Below are positions 41,148 to 49,465 of a stretch of DNA of 64,000 bases, piece by piece; within the stretch, counting starts at the first letter, position 1, and each line of letters begins with the position of its first letter. The stretch comes from Candidatus Dechloromonas phosphorivorans. GTDB lineage: Bacteria; Pseudomonadota; Gammaproteobacteria; Burkholderiales; Rhodocyclaceae. Below the pieces are notes generated by a model. It saw nothing but the letters and a program-made list of their open reading frames with translations. It made no database searches and had not been told where the DNA came from. The DNA is taken from assembly GCA_016714975.1 (NCBI GenBank), contig JADKBR010000026.1:1-64000 (forward strand), written 5' to 3'. The position numbers and the translations under genes are program-made.

Positions 41148-41588
41148 ATGAGCGATCCGCAAAGTCTCAAGAGCATGGGGCTCAAGGCCACCTTCCCGCG
41201 CCTCAAGATCCTCGAACTGTTCGAAAAAGGCACGTTGCGCCACATGACGGCAGAAGACGTCTACCGGACGCTCGTTGCCGAGAACATGGATATCGGGCTG
41301 GCGACGGTCTACCGTGTCCTGACACAATTTGAGCAGGCGGGACTGCTGGAGCGTCACTTTTTCGAATCCGGCAGGGCCGTTTTCGAGATCAATCACGGCA
41401 AGCATCACGACCATCTGGTCTGCGTCGATTGTGGCCGCGTCGAGGAATTCTACGACCCGGAAATCGAACGCCGGCAAAACCTGGTGGCCAGCGAGCGCGG
41501 CTTTGCCATTCAGGACCATGCGCTCTACCTCTACGCACAGTGCACCAAGACCGACTGTCCCAACCGCAACAAGGAAAACAAATCATGA
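41148..41588 (+). CDS. fur: Ferric uptake regulator Fur
   Basis: Metal-sensing repressor, 146 residues. The winged-helix domain has LKATFPRLKILELFEKG and MDIGLATVYRVLTQFEQAGL (recognition helix). The dimer/metal domain has HGKHHDHLVCVDCGRVEEF and the second Cys pair CTKTDC for structural zinc. ATG 41148. Its stop overlaps the start of a UPF0016 transporter gene by 4 bases (ATGA), indicating that a metal regulator and a cation transporter are made together. Confidence 0.97.
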   Translation: MSDPQSLKSMGLKATFPRLKILELFEKGTLRHMTAEDVYRTLVAENMDIGLATVYRVLTQFEQAGLLERHFFESGRAVFEINHGKHHDHLVCVDCGRVEEFYDPEIERRQNLVASERGFAIQDHALYLYAQCTKTDCPNRNKENKS

Positions 41589-42181
41589 CCGAGTTCGCCG
41601 ATTTCCTGTCCGGAAACTGGCTGGCTTCCGCCGGGACCACTTTCCTGCTCGTCGGGCTTGCCGAAATTGGCGACAAGAGCCAACTGGTGTGCATGACCCT
41701 GGCGGCCCGCCATCGCGGCCTGCCGGTGGTCATCGGCGCGATTGCGGCATTCGCCATCCTGAACCTGCTGGCCGTCCTGTTCGGAGCTGCCGTCGCCGCC
41801 TGGCTGCCCGAGTGGATCGTCGTCCTCGCGGTGGCCGCCCTCTTCGCCGGCTTCGGCATCAGCGCTCTGCGCTACAAGGAAGAAGCAGGCGACGAAGACG
41901 TCGAGGAAAAGCCCGGACACGGGATTGTCGCGACCACCTTCCTGCTGATCTTCCTCGCCGAATTCGGCGACAAGACCCAGATTGCGGTCGCCGGCCTCGG
42001 CAGCACCGAGAATCCCTTCGCGGTTTGGGCCGGCGCCACCATTGCCCTGGCCGTCACGTCGTTCCTCGGTGTCTTCGCCGGCCGCAAGCTGCTCAACCGC
42101 TTGCCGCTACTGTGGATACACCGGATCAGCGGCGTCTTCTTCCTGCTACTGGCGATCTTCGCCGTCACCCGGCTGTTCTGA
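41585..42181 (+). CDS. GDT1/UPF0016 (TMEM165) family cation transporter
   Basis: A 198-residue membrane protein with six TM helices in two homologous halves. Each half carries the family motif E-x-G-D-K-(S/T)-Q: AEIGDKSQL near residue 27 and AEFGDKTQI near residue 128. Family members move Mn2+ (bacterial MneA-type export) or Ca2+ against protons. A charged loop (KEEAGDEDVEEKPG) links the halves. Translationally coupled to fur, which supports a role in metal balance, most likely manganese export; that is inference from family and context. Confidence 0.88.
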   Translation: MTEFADFLSGNWLASAGTTFLLVGLAEIGDKSQLVCMTLAARHRGLPVVIGAIAAFAILNLLAVLFGAAVAAWLPEWIVVLAVAALFAGFGISALRYKEEAGDEDVEEKPGHGIVATTFLLIFLAEFGDKTQIAVAGLGSTENPFAVWAGATIALAVTSFLGVFAGRKLLNRLPLLWIHRISGVFFLLLAIFAVTRLF

Positions 42182-42212
42182 CGACCCACCCAGAGCGGTT
42201 CGTTATTGAGTG

Positions 42213-42231
42213 ATTTTCGGGGTCGACCGCA
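42213..42231 (+). repeat. Dispersed ATTTT...GTCGACCGCA repeat, copy 3
   Basis: Reads ATTTTCGGG then GTCGACCGCA, 31 bases past the 3' end of the UPF0016 gene. Confidence 0.65.
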
Positions 42232-42375
42232 GGTGTTCGGGTTGGAAAATGTGGCGTTCCCTGCCCTGACGGTTCTGAGGGCAGGCGGCGACGGCGTTTA
42301 TCCGTTGGTCACATGCGCCGGCCAGCGCTGATCTCCAGCTGCAACGATCGGCATCGCCACCGATGGGATTTCGCT

Positions 42376-42393
42376 AAAACGTGGTCTGTCCCC
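42376..42393 (+). repeat. REP-like repeat, left copy
   Basis: Reads AAAACGTGGTCTGTCCCC. The reverse complement, with one mismatch, occurs at 44592-44608, so the two form an inverted pair around two membrane-protein genes. Similar GGGGACAG-type strings are common near REP-associated (Y1) transposases, but no transposase is present here. Confidence 0.65.
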
Positions 42394-42637
42394 AATGCCC
42401 CGTCTGCTGATAGGTCGCTCCACTGCCCATTGCTGCCACTCGGTGGAGGCAATCGCAATCAATGACGGGTTCTCGAGCCACCGCTGCGGAAGAGGGCTAC
42501 TGTCTGAAGGACCGCGACGGATGCCGGCCCGGAATCGGCGATTGACGGCTGCAACCGGCGTCAGCCATACTCCCTGAAAGACCGTTCGATTTCCTATCCT
42601 TCATTTTGACGAGTAGCAGCCGACAGGAATTCCCGAC

Positions 42638-43249
42638 ATGAAGAACTTCATTCGCGACAACCCGACAATCGCTTTCGGTCTCGGCTTGCCAGTGATACTC
42701 GTCGTGCTGTTCCTGGCAGTCTCCGGCATTCCGGCCCTGCTGGTAGCACCGGCGCAGTACGACGTGCTGTACGCCACCAATTACAACTATTACAACAACG
42801 CCCAGAATTCCCTCCAGATCGCGGTCGTGGGCGACCGGGTTCAGGTCAATTACATTGGCGATACTCAGCCCTACCAGAATCCGCGACTCTGGCGCTTCAA
42901 TCCGAAGACCGGCGCAGTGAAGGAAATCGCGCTGCTCCTGCCGCCCGGTCTCGCCCCGAACACCGGTCGCCCAGCCGAAGTACCAAAAGTGCCCGCGGTG
43001 ACGCCGATCGAGGTGCCTGACCTCACAGGACTGAAAGTTGATTCGTCGAGTCTGGCGCCCGACGGCTACCGGTTCAGCAATGGCGCTGACGGCTACTCGG
43101 GGCACGTGTTCACCGGCCTGTTCCATTCCTCGCGCTACCGTTACCAGGCCGAGCTGGTGAAAAGCGGGCGCAGCATCCGCCTGCCCAATACCGACGGTGA
43201 CTACTACGGCAACACCGTCCGCTTCATCGGCTGGGTGCTGTCGCCATGA
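42638..43249 (+). CDS. Hypothetical single-TM protein
   Basis: A 203-residue protein I do not recognise. It has one N-terminal TM helix (about residues 11-33, FGLGLPVILVVLFLAVSGIPALLV) and then an exported region rich in Asn, Tyr and Pro, starting YDVLYATNYNYYNNAQNSLQ. Residues 50-100 resemble a beta-rich domain, and residues 110-140 contain a Pro-rich linker. The next gene (43329) encodes a polytopic membrane protein on the same strand 79 bases on; together they may form a two-gene unit. Both lie inside a segment bounded by repeats. Coding evidence is the long open frame with GC-rich third positions and an AGGAA site before ATG 42638. Confidence 0.75.
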   Translation: MKNFIRDNPTIAFGLGLPVILVVLFLAVSGIPALLVAPAQYDVLYATNYNYYNNAQNSLQIAVVGDRVQVNYIGDTQPYQNPRLWRFNPKTGAVKEIALLLPPGLAPNTGRPAEVPKVPAVTPIEVPDLTGLKVDSSSLAPDGYRFSNGADGYSGHVFTGLFHSSRYRYQAELVKSGRSIRLPNTDGDYYGNTVRFIGWVLSP

Positions 43250-43328
43250 GCGCCCACGCCCGGCCGCCCTTGAGGGGCTCTTTTCCTCCATCGGGGAGGC
43301 TGTCGCGCTGCGACAAGAGGGTAGTCCA

Positions 43329-44522
43329 ATGACCTGGCTGATTCTACTGGTTGTGCTGCTGGTCGTCATCGGCGGTGGCTGGTGGGGCTGGCCGCTGGTC
43401 GCCGCCCTTTTCGGTGTGAAGAGCGTCACCGACAAGGCCGGCGCGCTGACCAGAATTGCCGAGCTTATGCGGACCTACGACATCACGCCGGCCGAAGTGG
43501 CGGTGGTGTTTCGCGACCCCGCGCTGATTCGGGCGGCGCCCGCGCGGCGCAGCGGTGGCGAGATCGCCAAGACGCTGTTCACCTATCTCGGCGCCATCTT
43601 CATTCTGGCCGGCATCAGCACCTACATCGGCATGTTCTGGAACCGGATGGGCAGCGCGATGCGCGTCGTGGTGACGCTGGGCGTCGGCTACACACTGCTG
43701 ATCGTGCTGATCTCAGCCCTGCACGAAAAGAAGTTTCCGAAACTGATCCTGCCGCTCGCCTTGGCCACAGTGATCATGCTGACCAGCGGCTGGTTCGTCT
43801 TTATCCACGAGGTCTTTCCGCACGGCGACAACTGGCGCCTCGCAGCAATCAGCGTCTTCGGCCTGATGGCACTGCATCAGGGCGTGCTGTTCCGCAAATA
43901 CGAACTGACCGTGCTGGCCTTTACCGCGCTGCTCTTCGTATATGCCTTCCTGCAGGTCGGCCTCGACATGCTGGACGTTCCCGTCGGCTTCAGCGCCGTC
44001 ATCCTCGGCGCCTCACTGTTTCTGGTCGCCACGGAACTGGAGAAGTCGCCCCACCGCAGCCTGGCCGAGTTCGCCTTCCTGATCGCCCTCTGCTGGCTCA
44101 ACGCCGGCCTGTTCGACCGGGTCGCCATCGCCTCGGCGGCCAACTGGGCAGCGCTTCTCACCGGCGTTTCGATCATGTCGGCGGCTTACGGCCTGCAACA
44201 AGACGGGCGGCAAGGCCGGTTGGCCGGACTGGGCACACTGCTCGGGTCGGCGATGGCCTATACCGGCCTATTCGATCTGGTGCACAAGACCCCGATCGAA
44301 CTCGCGTATTTCGCCGTCACGGCGTCGATGCTCTACGCCTGCGTCCTCCTACAAAGCCGCGCCCTGCTGCTGACCACAGTGATCGCCATGCTGAGCTACA
44401 TCGGCTACTTCACGGCGCAACATTTCGTCGATTCGCTGGGCTGGCCGATCTCGCTGGTCCTTATGGGTGTCGCCTTCATGGGCGTCAGCGCGCTGGCGAT
44501 GCGGGTGAAGCGGCAGATGTAA
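43329..44522 (+). CDS. Polytopic membrane protein, DUF2157-like
   Basis: A 397-residue integral membrane protein with about 11-12 TM helices. After an N-terminal TM (WLILLVVLLVVIGGGWWGWPLVA) comes a short cytoplasmic segment (about residues 35-85, with AGALTRIAELMRTYDITPAEV), then continuous TM helices starting TLFTYLGAIFILAGISTYIG. This layout (soluble helical segment before repeated TM pairs) resembles DUF2157-type proteins, but the match is weak and no function can be named. ATG 43329. It follows a hypothetical single-TM gene on the same strand and ends before a convergent recN. Both lie between inverted REP-like repeats. Confidence 0.75.
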   Translation: MTWLILLVVLLVVIGGGWWGWPLVAALFGVKSVTDKAGALTRIAELMRTYDITPAEVAVVFRDPALIRAAPARRSGGEIAKTLFTYLGAIFILAGISTYIGMFWNRMGSAMRVVVTLGVGYTLLIVLISALHEKKFPKLILPLALATVIMLTSGWFVFIHEVFPHGDNWRLAAISVFGLMALHQGVLFRKYELTVLAFTALLFVYAFLQVGLDMLDVPVGFSAVILGASLFLVATELEKSPHRSLAEFAFLIALCWLNAGLFDRVAIASAANWAALLTGVSIMSAAYGLQQDGRQGRLAGLGTLLGSAMAYTGLFDLVHKTPIELAYFAVTASMLYACVLLQSRALLLTTVIAMLSYIGYFTAQHFVDSLGWPISLVLMGVAFMGVSALAMRVKRQM

Positions 44523-44532
44523 TGCTGCGTAA

Positions 44533-44563
44533 AGCGGGGTTGCGTGTCTTGTGGGACCCCGCT
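44533..44563. other. Inverted repeat in the convergent gap before recN
   Basis: AGCGGGGT (44533-44540) and ACCCCGCT (44556-44563) form an 8-bp stem with a 15-base loop, just past the stop of the polytopic membrane protein. No T-tract follows. It may act as a bidirectional barrier between convergent genes. Confidence 0.4.
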
Positions 44564-44591
44564 GGCGCGACCGGACAGGATGTGAAGAAAT

Positions 44592-44632
44592 GGGGACGGA
44601 CCACGTTTCGCCGGAGATCCACCAAGCGTGGT
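44592..44632 (-). repeat. REP-like repeat, right copy, with stem-loop
   Basis: GGGGACGGACCACGTTT (44592-44608) is the inverted partner of 42376-42393 with one mismatch. Its ACCACGTTT can pair with AAGCGTGGT at 44624-44632, giving a REP-like stem-loop that abuts the recN stop codon. Confidence 0.6.
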
Positions 44633-46306
44633 TCATTTTCGGGCATTTTCCGGCGTCGACCGCAACAACTCCCGCGCATGCTCGAGCGTGATGTCCGTCA
44701 CTTCGACCCCCCCGAGCATGCGGGCAATTTCGCGCACGCGCTGCTCGTCGTCCAGGGGTTCGATCGAACTGAGGGTCGCGCCGTCGCGGGTTGCCTTGCT
44801 GACCTGCCATTGCCATTCAGCCCTTGCCGCGACTTGCGGCAAGTGGGTCACGCACAGCACTTGGCGTTCGCCGCCGAGTTCGCGTAGCAGGCGCCCGACG
44901 ATTTCGGCGACGCCGCCGCCGATGCCGACGTCGACCTCGTCGAAGATCAGCGTCGGCACGCTGGCCGAACGTGAAGTCAGCACCTGGATGGCCAGGCTGA
45001 TCCGCGACAACTCGCCTCCCGACGCCACCTTGGCCAGCGGCTTCGCCTCCAGCCCGGCCAGCCCGCCGACGCGGAACTCGACCTGTTCCAGGCCATAGAC
45101 AGACCCCTCGGCCAGCGCTAGCAGCCCGACCTCGAAGCGCCCGGAAGCCAGCGCCAGCTTCTGCATCAGCGCGCTGACCGCCGCCGCCATCTCGCCGGCA
45201 ACGCGCTGCCGCCCGGCCGACAATTCCCGGGCATGGCGCAGGTACTCAGCATGCAATCCTTCGACACGAGCCGCCAGCGCGTCAAGGTCAGCCGACTCAT
45301 TGAGGGTTTCCAGGCGCGCCTGCCAGCCGGCCAGCAGCCCCGGAAGCTCGGCCGGCTGCGCCCGATACTTGCGCGCACAGGCGAGCACCGCTTCCATCCG
45401 CCGCTCGACTTCCGCCAGGCGTGCCGGATCGAGATCGACGCGGCCGGCATAACGGCGCAGTGTGGACACCGCCTCGGCCAGTTCGGCCTGTGCCGACCCG
45501 AGCAGGCCGGAAACCTCCTGCAAGTCGGGGTCGTAGCTGGCCAGCCCGGCCACCCGCGTGGCCACCCGGTCGAGCTGGCTGGAACACGTCGCTTCGCCAT
45601 CGCTCAGGACATCGAGCGCGAACTGCGCGCCTTCGATCAGGCTTGCCGCATGCGCGAGGCGATTGTGCTCCAGCTCCAGGCCAGTCCACTCATCCTCGGC
45701 GAAGGCCAGGGTCGCGAGTTCCCGCACCTGCCACTCAAGCTGTTCGCGTTCGCGCTCAAGCGCTTCCGTGCCGCTCGCCGCCAACTTCAAAGCGGAGGCG
45801 GCGTCGCGCCAGAGCCGGTAGCTTGTCGCCACCTGTTGCGCACCGGCGGTCAGTCCGGCATGGCTGTCGAGCAGCGCGCGCTGCGCATCGGCGCGCAGGA
45901 GCGACTGGTGGGCATGTTGACCATGAATATCGACGAGAAATTCGCCGACCTCGCGCAACTGCTGGGCGGTCGCCGGCGAGCCGTTGATGTAGCCGCGCGA
46001 GCGCCCACCGGCATCGAGCACGCGCCTGAGCAGCAGTTCGTCATCGCCATCGAAATCGTTGGCCGCCAGCCATGCCGCGACCTGCGGCAGACCGCCGATC
46101 TCGAAGGTGGCCGCGACTTCCGCCTTGTCGCTGCCGGCGCGGACGACGCCGGCATCGGCGCGGTCGCCAAGGGCCAGCGCCAGCGCGTCGATCAGGATCG
46201 ACTTGCCGGCCCCGGTCTCCCCGGTCAACGCGCCAAATCCGGGCGAAAACCCGAGTTCCAGCCGATCGACGATGACGAAGTCGCGAATCGCAAGGTGGCG
46301 CAGCAT
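44633..46306 (-). CDS. recN: DNA repair protein RecN
   Basis: SMC-like ATPase acting in double-strand break repair. The 557-residue protein has Walker A GETGAGKS at residues 29-36, a central coiled-coil region, and a C-terminal ATPase half with VASGGELSRISLAI (signature), VPTLIFDEVDVGIGG (Walker B) and QVLCVTHLPQVAA. The last codons (LRSTPENARK) are encoded by copy 4 of the dispersed repeat read in antisense, so the C-terminal tail has apparently been altered by the repeat. ATG 46306 shares a base with the nadK stop, so the two are coupled. Confidence 0.97.
   Translation of the reverse strand: MLRHLAIRDFVIVDRLELGFSPGFGALTGETGAGKSILIDALALALGDRADAGVVRAGSDKAEVAATFEIGGLPQVAAWLAANDFDGDDELLLRRVLDAGGRSRGYINGSPATAQQLREVGEFLVDIHGQHAHQSLLRADAQRALLDSHAGLTAGAQQVATSYRLWRDAASALKLAASGTEALEREREQLEWQVRELATLAFAEDEWTGLELEHNRLAHAASLIEGAQFALDVLSDGEATCSSQLDRVATRVAGLASYDPDLQEVSGLLGSAQAELAEAVSTLRRYAGRVDLDPARLAEVERRMEAVLACARKYRAQPAELPGLLAGWQARLETLNESADLDALAARVEGLHAEYLRHARELSAGRQRVAGEMAAAVSALMQKLALASGRFEVGLLALAEGSVYGLEQVEFRVGGLAGLEAKPLAKVASGGELSRISLAIQVLTSRSASVPTLIFDEVDVGIGGGVAEIVGRLLRELGGERQVLCVTHLPQVAARAEWQWQVSKATRDGATLSSIEPLDDEQRVREIARMLGGVEVTDITLEHARELLRSTPENARK
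44645..44666 (+). repeat. Dispersed ATTTT...GTCGACCGCA repeat, copy 4 (inside recN end)
   Basis: Reads ATTTTCCGGC then GTCGACCGCA then AC. It overlaps the last codons of recN and ends the putative cassette on the right side. Confidence 0.65.
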
Positions 46307-47217
46307 CAGGTGCCCTCGGGGCGCTCGCTCCAGTGCAGCTTCTGGCGGAGCATCGCGAAGTAACTGTAGCCGGGAGGATGCAGGAAACAGATGGTGTATT
46401 CGGAGCGCTTGAGGCGGACGCAGTCACCGGGCAGGAGATCAAGCGTCACCTGGCCGTCAAAGTGAACGCGCGGATCATCGGCCTGGATGATGCAGATCTC
46501 GATGTTGGCCTGGTCATTGACCATGATCGGCCGGTTGGTCAGCGCATGCGGACACAGCGGCACAAGCGCGATGCCGGTCAGCGTCGGGTGCAGGATCGGC
46601 CCGCCCGCCGACAGCGAGTAGGCGGTCGACCCGGTCGGCGTCGAGACGATCAGGCCGTCCGAGCGCAGGTTGAAGATGAATTCGCCGTCGATCGACAACT
46701 CGAACTCGATCATCCGGCCGATTGCCCCCTTGTCCACGACGACATCGTTGAGGGCCTGATTGGCGGAAATTTCCTTTCCGTCACGGAGCACCTCCGCATC
46801 GAGCAGCATCCGGTTCTCGGCGGTGAAGCGTCCATCGAGGAGATCATCCATGCACGTTAGCATGTCGTTGCGCGCGATGTCGGTCATGAAGCCGAGGCGG
46901 CCCTGATTGACCCCGACCAGCGGCACCCGATAGCGCGCAAGACGGCGCGCCGCATCGAGCATCGTGCCATCGCCACCGATCACGATGGCGAGGTCGGCGT
47001 GCGCGCCGATGTCGCTGAAGTCGCAGGCAACCCAGCGCGAGAGGTCAACCTGGCGACCGACGTTTTCTGCCGTTTCCCGCTCGATGAAAACCGACACTCC
47101 CCGCTCGTGCAGGTATTCCGCCAATCGGCGCAGAGACCCGGCGATCTCGGGGCTGTGATACTTGCCCACCAACGCAATGGTCCTGGGCGAGCGGTAGGAA
47201 GCGAAGCTGGAGTTCAT
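46306..47217 (-). CDS. nadK: NAD kinase
   Basis: Phosphorylates NAD to NADP. The 303-residue protein has the GGDGT motif at residues 81-85, preceded by ADLAIVI, and later NQGRLGFM, the NALNDVVV-like NQALNDVVV and TPTGSTAYSLSAGGPI. ATG 47217 (MNSSFASYRSPRTIALVGK) is preferred; a GTG at 47250 is upstream in frame. It is divergent from hrcA (65 bases between the starts) and overlaps recN, the common hrcA/nadK-recN arrangement in betaproteobacteria. Confidence 0.97.
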   Translation of the reverse strand: MNSSFASYRSPRTIALVGKYHSPEIAGSLRRLAEYLHERGVSVFIERETAENVGRQVDLSRWVACDFSDIGAHADLAIVIGGDGTMLDAARRLARYRVPLVGVNQGRLGFMTDIARNDMLTCMDDLLDGRFTAENRMLLDAEVLRDGKEISANQALNDVVVDKGAIGRMIEFELSIDGEFIFNLRSDGLIVSTPTGSTAYSLSAGGPILHPTLTGIALVPLCPHALTNRPIMVNDQANIEICIIQADDPRVHFDGQVTLDLLPGDCVRLKRSEYTICFLHPPGYSYFAMLRQKLHWSERPEGT

Positions 47218-47282
47218 GGCGCGAATTCTTGCATAAAAATGCTCTGTCACGCCGCGCTTGGTTCTTTGTACAATGCTCTGCC

Positions 47283-48311
47283 ATGCTCGCTGACCGCTCT
47301 CGCACTCTTCTCAAGGCCCTGGTCGAACACTACATTGCTGACGGGCAGCCGGTGGGCTCGCGTGCGCTCTCCAGGTTTTCAGGCCTCGACCTGTCGCCAG
47401 CAACGATCCGCAATGTCATGGCCGACCTCGAAGAGGCAGGCTTCGTCGCCAGCCCGCACACATCGGCCGGGCGCGTTCCGACGGCCCGCGGCTACCGGCT
47501 GTTTGTCGACACGCTGTTGACGATGCGTCCGCTCGAGGCGCGGCAACTCGATCAAATGGAGGACGCCTTGCACGGTCAACCGGCAAATCAGGTCATTTCC
47601 AGCGCCTCGCAACTGCTCTCCAGCCTCACCCATTTTGCCGGCGTGGTCATGGCGCCGCGCCGGAGTACCAGCCGCATCCGCCAGGTCGAGTTCCTCAACC
47701 TGACCGAGAAACGCATCCTGTTGATCATCGTCACCACCGATGGCGACGTGCAAAACCGCGTCCTGAACACCGAGCGGGCGCATTCAGCGGCGGAACTGGT
47801 CACCGCCGCCAATTATCTGAACCATCACTTCGCCGGCATGGATTTCGAACAGATCCGCCACCGCCTCTCGCTGGAAATCCAGCAGCTGCGCGATGACATC
47901 AGGCCGCTGATGGCGCTGGCGCTCGATGCCGGCGACGAAGCCCTGTCCCGCAATGCGGCGCCCTACGTGATCTCGGGCGAGCACAATCTGCTCGATTTCG
48001 AGGAACTGTCATCCAACGTGAAGCGTCTCCGTGAGTTGTTCGAACTCTTCGAGCAGCGCTCAAGTCTGATGGGCCTGCTGGAACTCTCGAACCGCGCCGC
48101 CGGTGTCCAGATTTTCATCGGTGGCGAGTCGGGCATCGCCACCCTCGACGAATGCAGTGTCGTCGCCGCGCCTTATACGGTCGACGGCCAGATCGTCGGC
48201 TCGGTCGGCGTCATCGGGCCAACCCGCATGGCCTACGAGCGGGTCATCCCGATCGTAGACATCACCGCCAAGCTGCTTTCCAGCGCGCTCTCCAACCCGC
48301 ACAACTACTGA
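47283..48311 (+). CDS. hrcA: Heat-inducible transcription repressor HrcA
   Basis: Represses groE/dnaK operons by binding CIRCE elements. The 342-residue protein begins with a winged helix containing RSRTLLKALVEHYIADGQPVGS and SPATIRNVMADLEEAGF. The C-terminal GAF-like domain has GGESGIATLDECSVV and GSVGVIGPTRMAYERVI. ATG 47283; possible -10 TACAAT at 47270-47275. No CIRCE inverted repeat is visible upstream, so autoregulation is not supported here. Its stop overlaps the hemH start (TGATG). Confidence 0.96.
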   Translation: MLADRSRTLLKALVEHYIADGQPVGSRALSRFSGLDLSPATIRNVMADLEEAGFVASPHTSAGRVPTARGYRLFVDTLLTMRPLEARQLDQMEDALHGQPANQVISSASQLLSSLTHFAGVVMAPRRSTSRIRQVEFLNLTEKRILLIIVTTDGDVQNRVLNTERAHSAAELVTAANYLNHHFAGMDFEQIRHRLSLEIQQLRDDIRPLMALALDAGDEALSRNAAPYVISGEHNLLDFEELSSNVKRLRELFELFEQRSSLMGLLELSNRAAGVQIFIGGESGIATLDECSVVAAPYTVDGQIVGSVGVIGPTRMAYERVIPIVDITAKLLSSALSNPHNY

Positions 48312-49414
48312 TGCCAAGGTTTGATCCGGAACCACCGCACCAGCACGGCACGGCACCGGGCACGGCGATCGTCCTCGTCAACCTGGGTACGCCCGAAGCG
48401 CCGACCGCTCCGGCCCTAAAGCGGTATCTGCGGCAATTCCTGTCCGACCCGCGCGTCGTCGAGATCCCGCGTCCAGTGTGGTGGCTGATCCTGAACGGCA
48501 TCATCCTCAACACCCGCCCGAAGAAATCCGCCGAGAAATACGCCGCCGTGTGGACCCCGGAAGGCTCTCCGCTCAAGGTTCATACGGAACGCCAGGCCAA
48601 GTTCCTGGCCGGGTATCTCGGCGAACGCGGACATCACGTAACGGTCGTCTGGGCGATGCGCTACGGCGCGCCGGCGCTGTCCGGCGTCCTGGACCGGCTG
48701 CTGGCTGCCGGCGTCAACCGCATCCTGCTTCTGCCCATGTACCCGCAGTACTCGGCGACGACGACGGCGACCGTGATCGACGAGGCCTGCAACTGGTTGC
48801 TGAGGCGACGCAATCAGCCAGAGATGCGCTTTGTCCGGAATTTCCACGACGACCCGGGCTACATCGAGGCACTCGAACACACGGTGCGCAAGCACTGGAT
48901 GCGGCACGGGCCGTTGTCCACCGGCGACCAACTGATCATCAGCTTTCATGGTTTGCCGCGACGCAACCTCGATCTCGGCGACCCCTATTTCTGTGAATGC
49001 ATGAAGACCGGCCGACTGCTGGCCGAGCGCCTGAATCTCGGGCCGGAAAAGTACCGGATCTGCTTCCAGTCGCGCTTCGGCAAGGCGGAGTGGCTGCAAC
49101 CCTATACGGCGCCGACGCTTGCGGCGCTGGGCAAAGCGGGCACGCGGCGCGTCGACATCATCTGTCCGGGATTCGTCGCCGACTGCCTGGAAACGCTGGA
49201 AGAAATCGCGATGGAAGGAAAAACGTCGTTCCTGGCAAGCGGCGGCCATGAGTTTCACTACATTCCGGCGCTCAACGAGGACCACGGTTGGCTGGCAGCG
49301 TTGACTTCGCTTGTCGAACGCCATCTTGCTGGCTGGCCGTCAACGGAAGAGGCCGACCCCAGCGCACTCGCCGCCTCTGCCGCGCAAGCCCGACTACTTG
49401 GCGCCAGCTCTTGA
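48311..49414 (+). CDS. hemH: Ferrochelatase
   Basis: Inserts Fe2+ into protoporphyrin IX in the last step of heme synthesis. The 367-residue protein has IVLVNLGTPEAP near the N-terminus, PMYPQYSATTTA, the catalytic-His region LIISFHGLPRR and the C-terminal metal-path Glu in VDIICPGFVADCLETLEEI. Starts at ATG 48311, which shares a base with the hrcA stop. No C-terminal [2Fe-2S] Cys cluster is present. Confidence 0.97.
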   Translation: MPRFDPEPPHQHGTAPGTAIVLVNLGTPEAPTAPALKRYLRQFLSDPRVVEIPRPVWWLILNGIILNTRPKKSAEKYAAVWTPEGSPLKVHTERQAKFLAGYLGERGHHVTVVWAMRYGAPALSGVLDRLLAAGVNRILLLPMYPQYSATTTATVIDEACNWLLRRRNQPEMRFVRNFHDDPGYIEALEHTVRKHWMRHGPLSTGDQLIISFHGLPRRNLDLGDPYFCECMKTGRLLAERLNLGPEKYRICFQSRFGKAEWLQPYTAPTLAALGKAGTRRVDIICPGFVADCLETLEEIAMEGKTSFLASGGHEFHYIPALNEDHGWLAALTSLVERHLAGWPSTEEADPSALAASAAQARLLGASS

Positions 49415-49430
49415 AACCGGCAGAGCCGGC

Positions 49431-49452
49431 CTGATATCAGACTTTTCTGATA
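49431..49452. other. Nested inverted repeats between hemH and trxC
   Basis: CTGATATCAG (49431-49440) is itself a perfect palindrome, and TATCAG (49435-49440) pairs with CTGATA (49447-49452) across a 6-base spacer. It lies just upstream of the trxC start and could be an operator or a weak hairpin after hemH. Confidence 0.4.
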
Positions 49453-49465
49453 CCACGGACGCATC

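Larger units (their letters stand above)
42182..42637. other. Intergenic region with repeats, left edge of a putative cassette
   Basis: This 456-base gap holds no gene I can support. It contains copy 3 of the dispersed repeat (42213-42231), an 8-bp hairpin (CCTGCCCT and AGGGCAGG, 42260-42285) that may end the fur transcript, and an 18-base REP-like sequence (42376-42393). The part from 42400 to 42637 shows nothing recognisable except an AGGAA ribosome-binding site before 42638. Confidence 0.7.

Noticed and set aside
47218..47282. CIRCE heat-shock element or sigma-32 promoter before hrcA
   Set aside because: No TTAGCACTC/GAGTGCTAA inverted repeat and no convincing CTTGAA/CCCCAT pair is visible.
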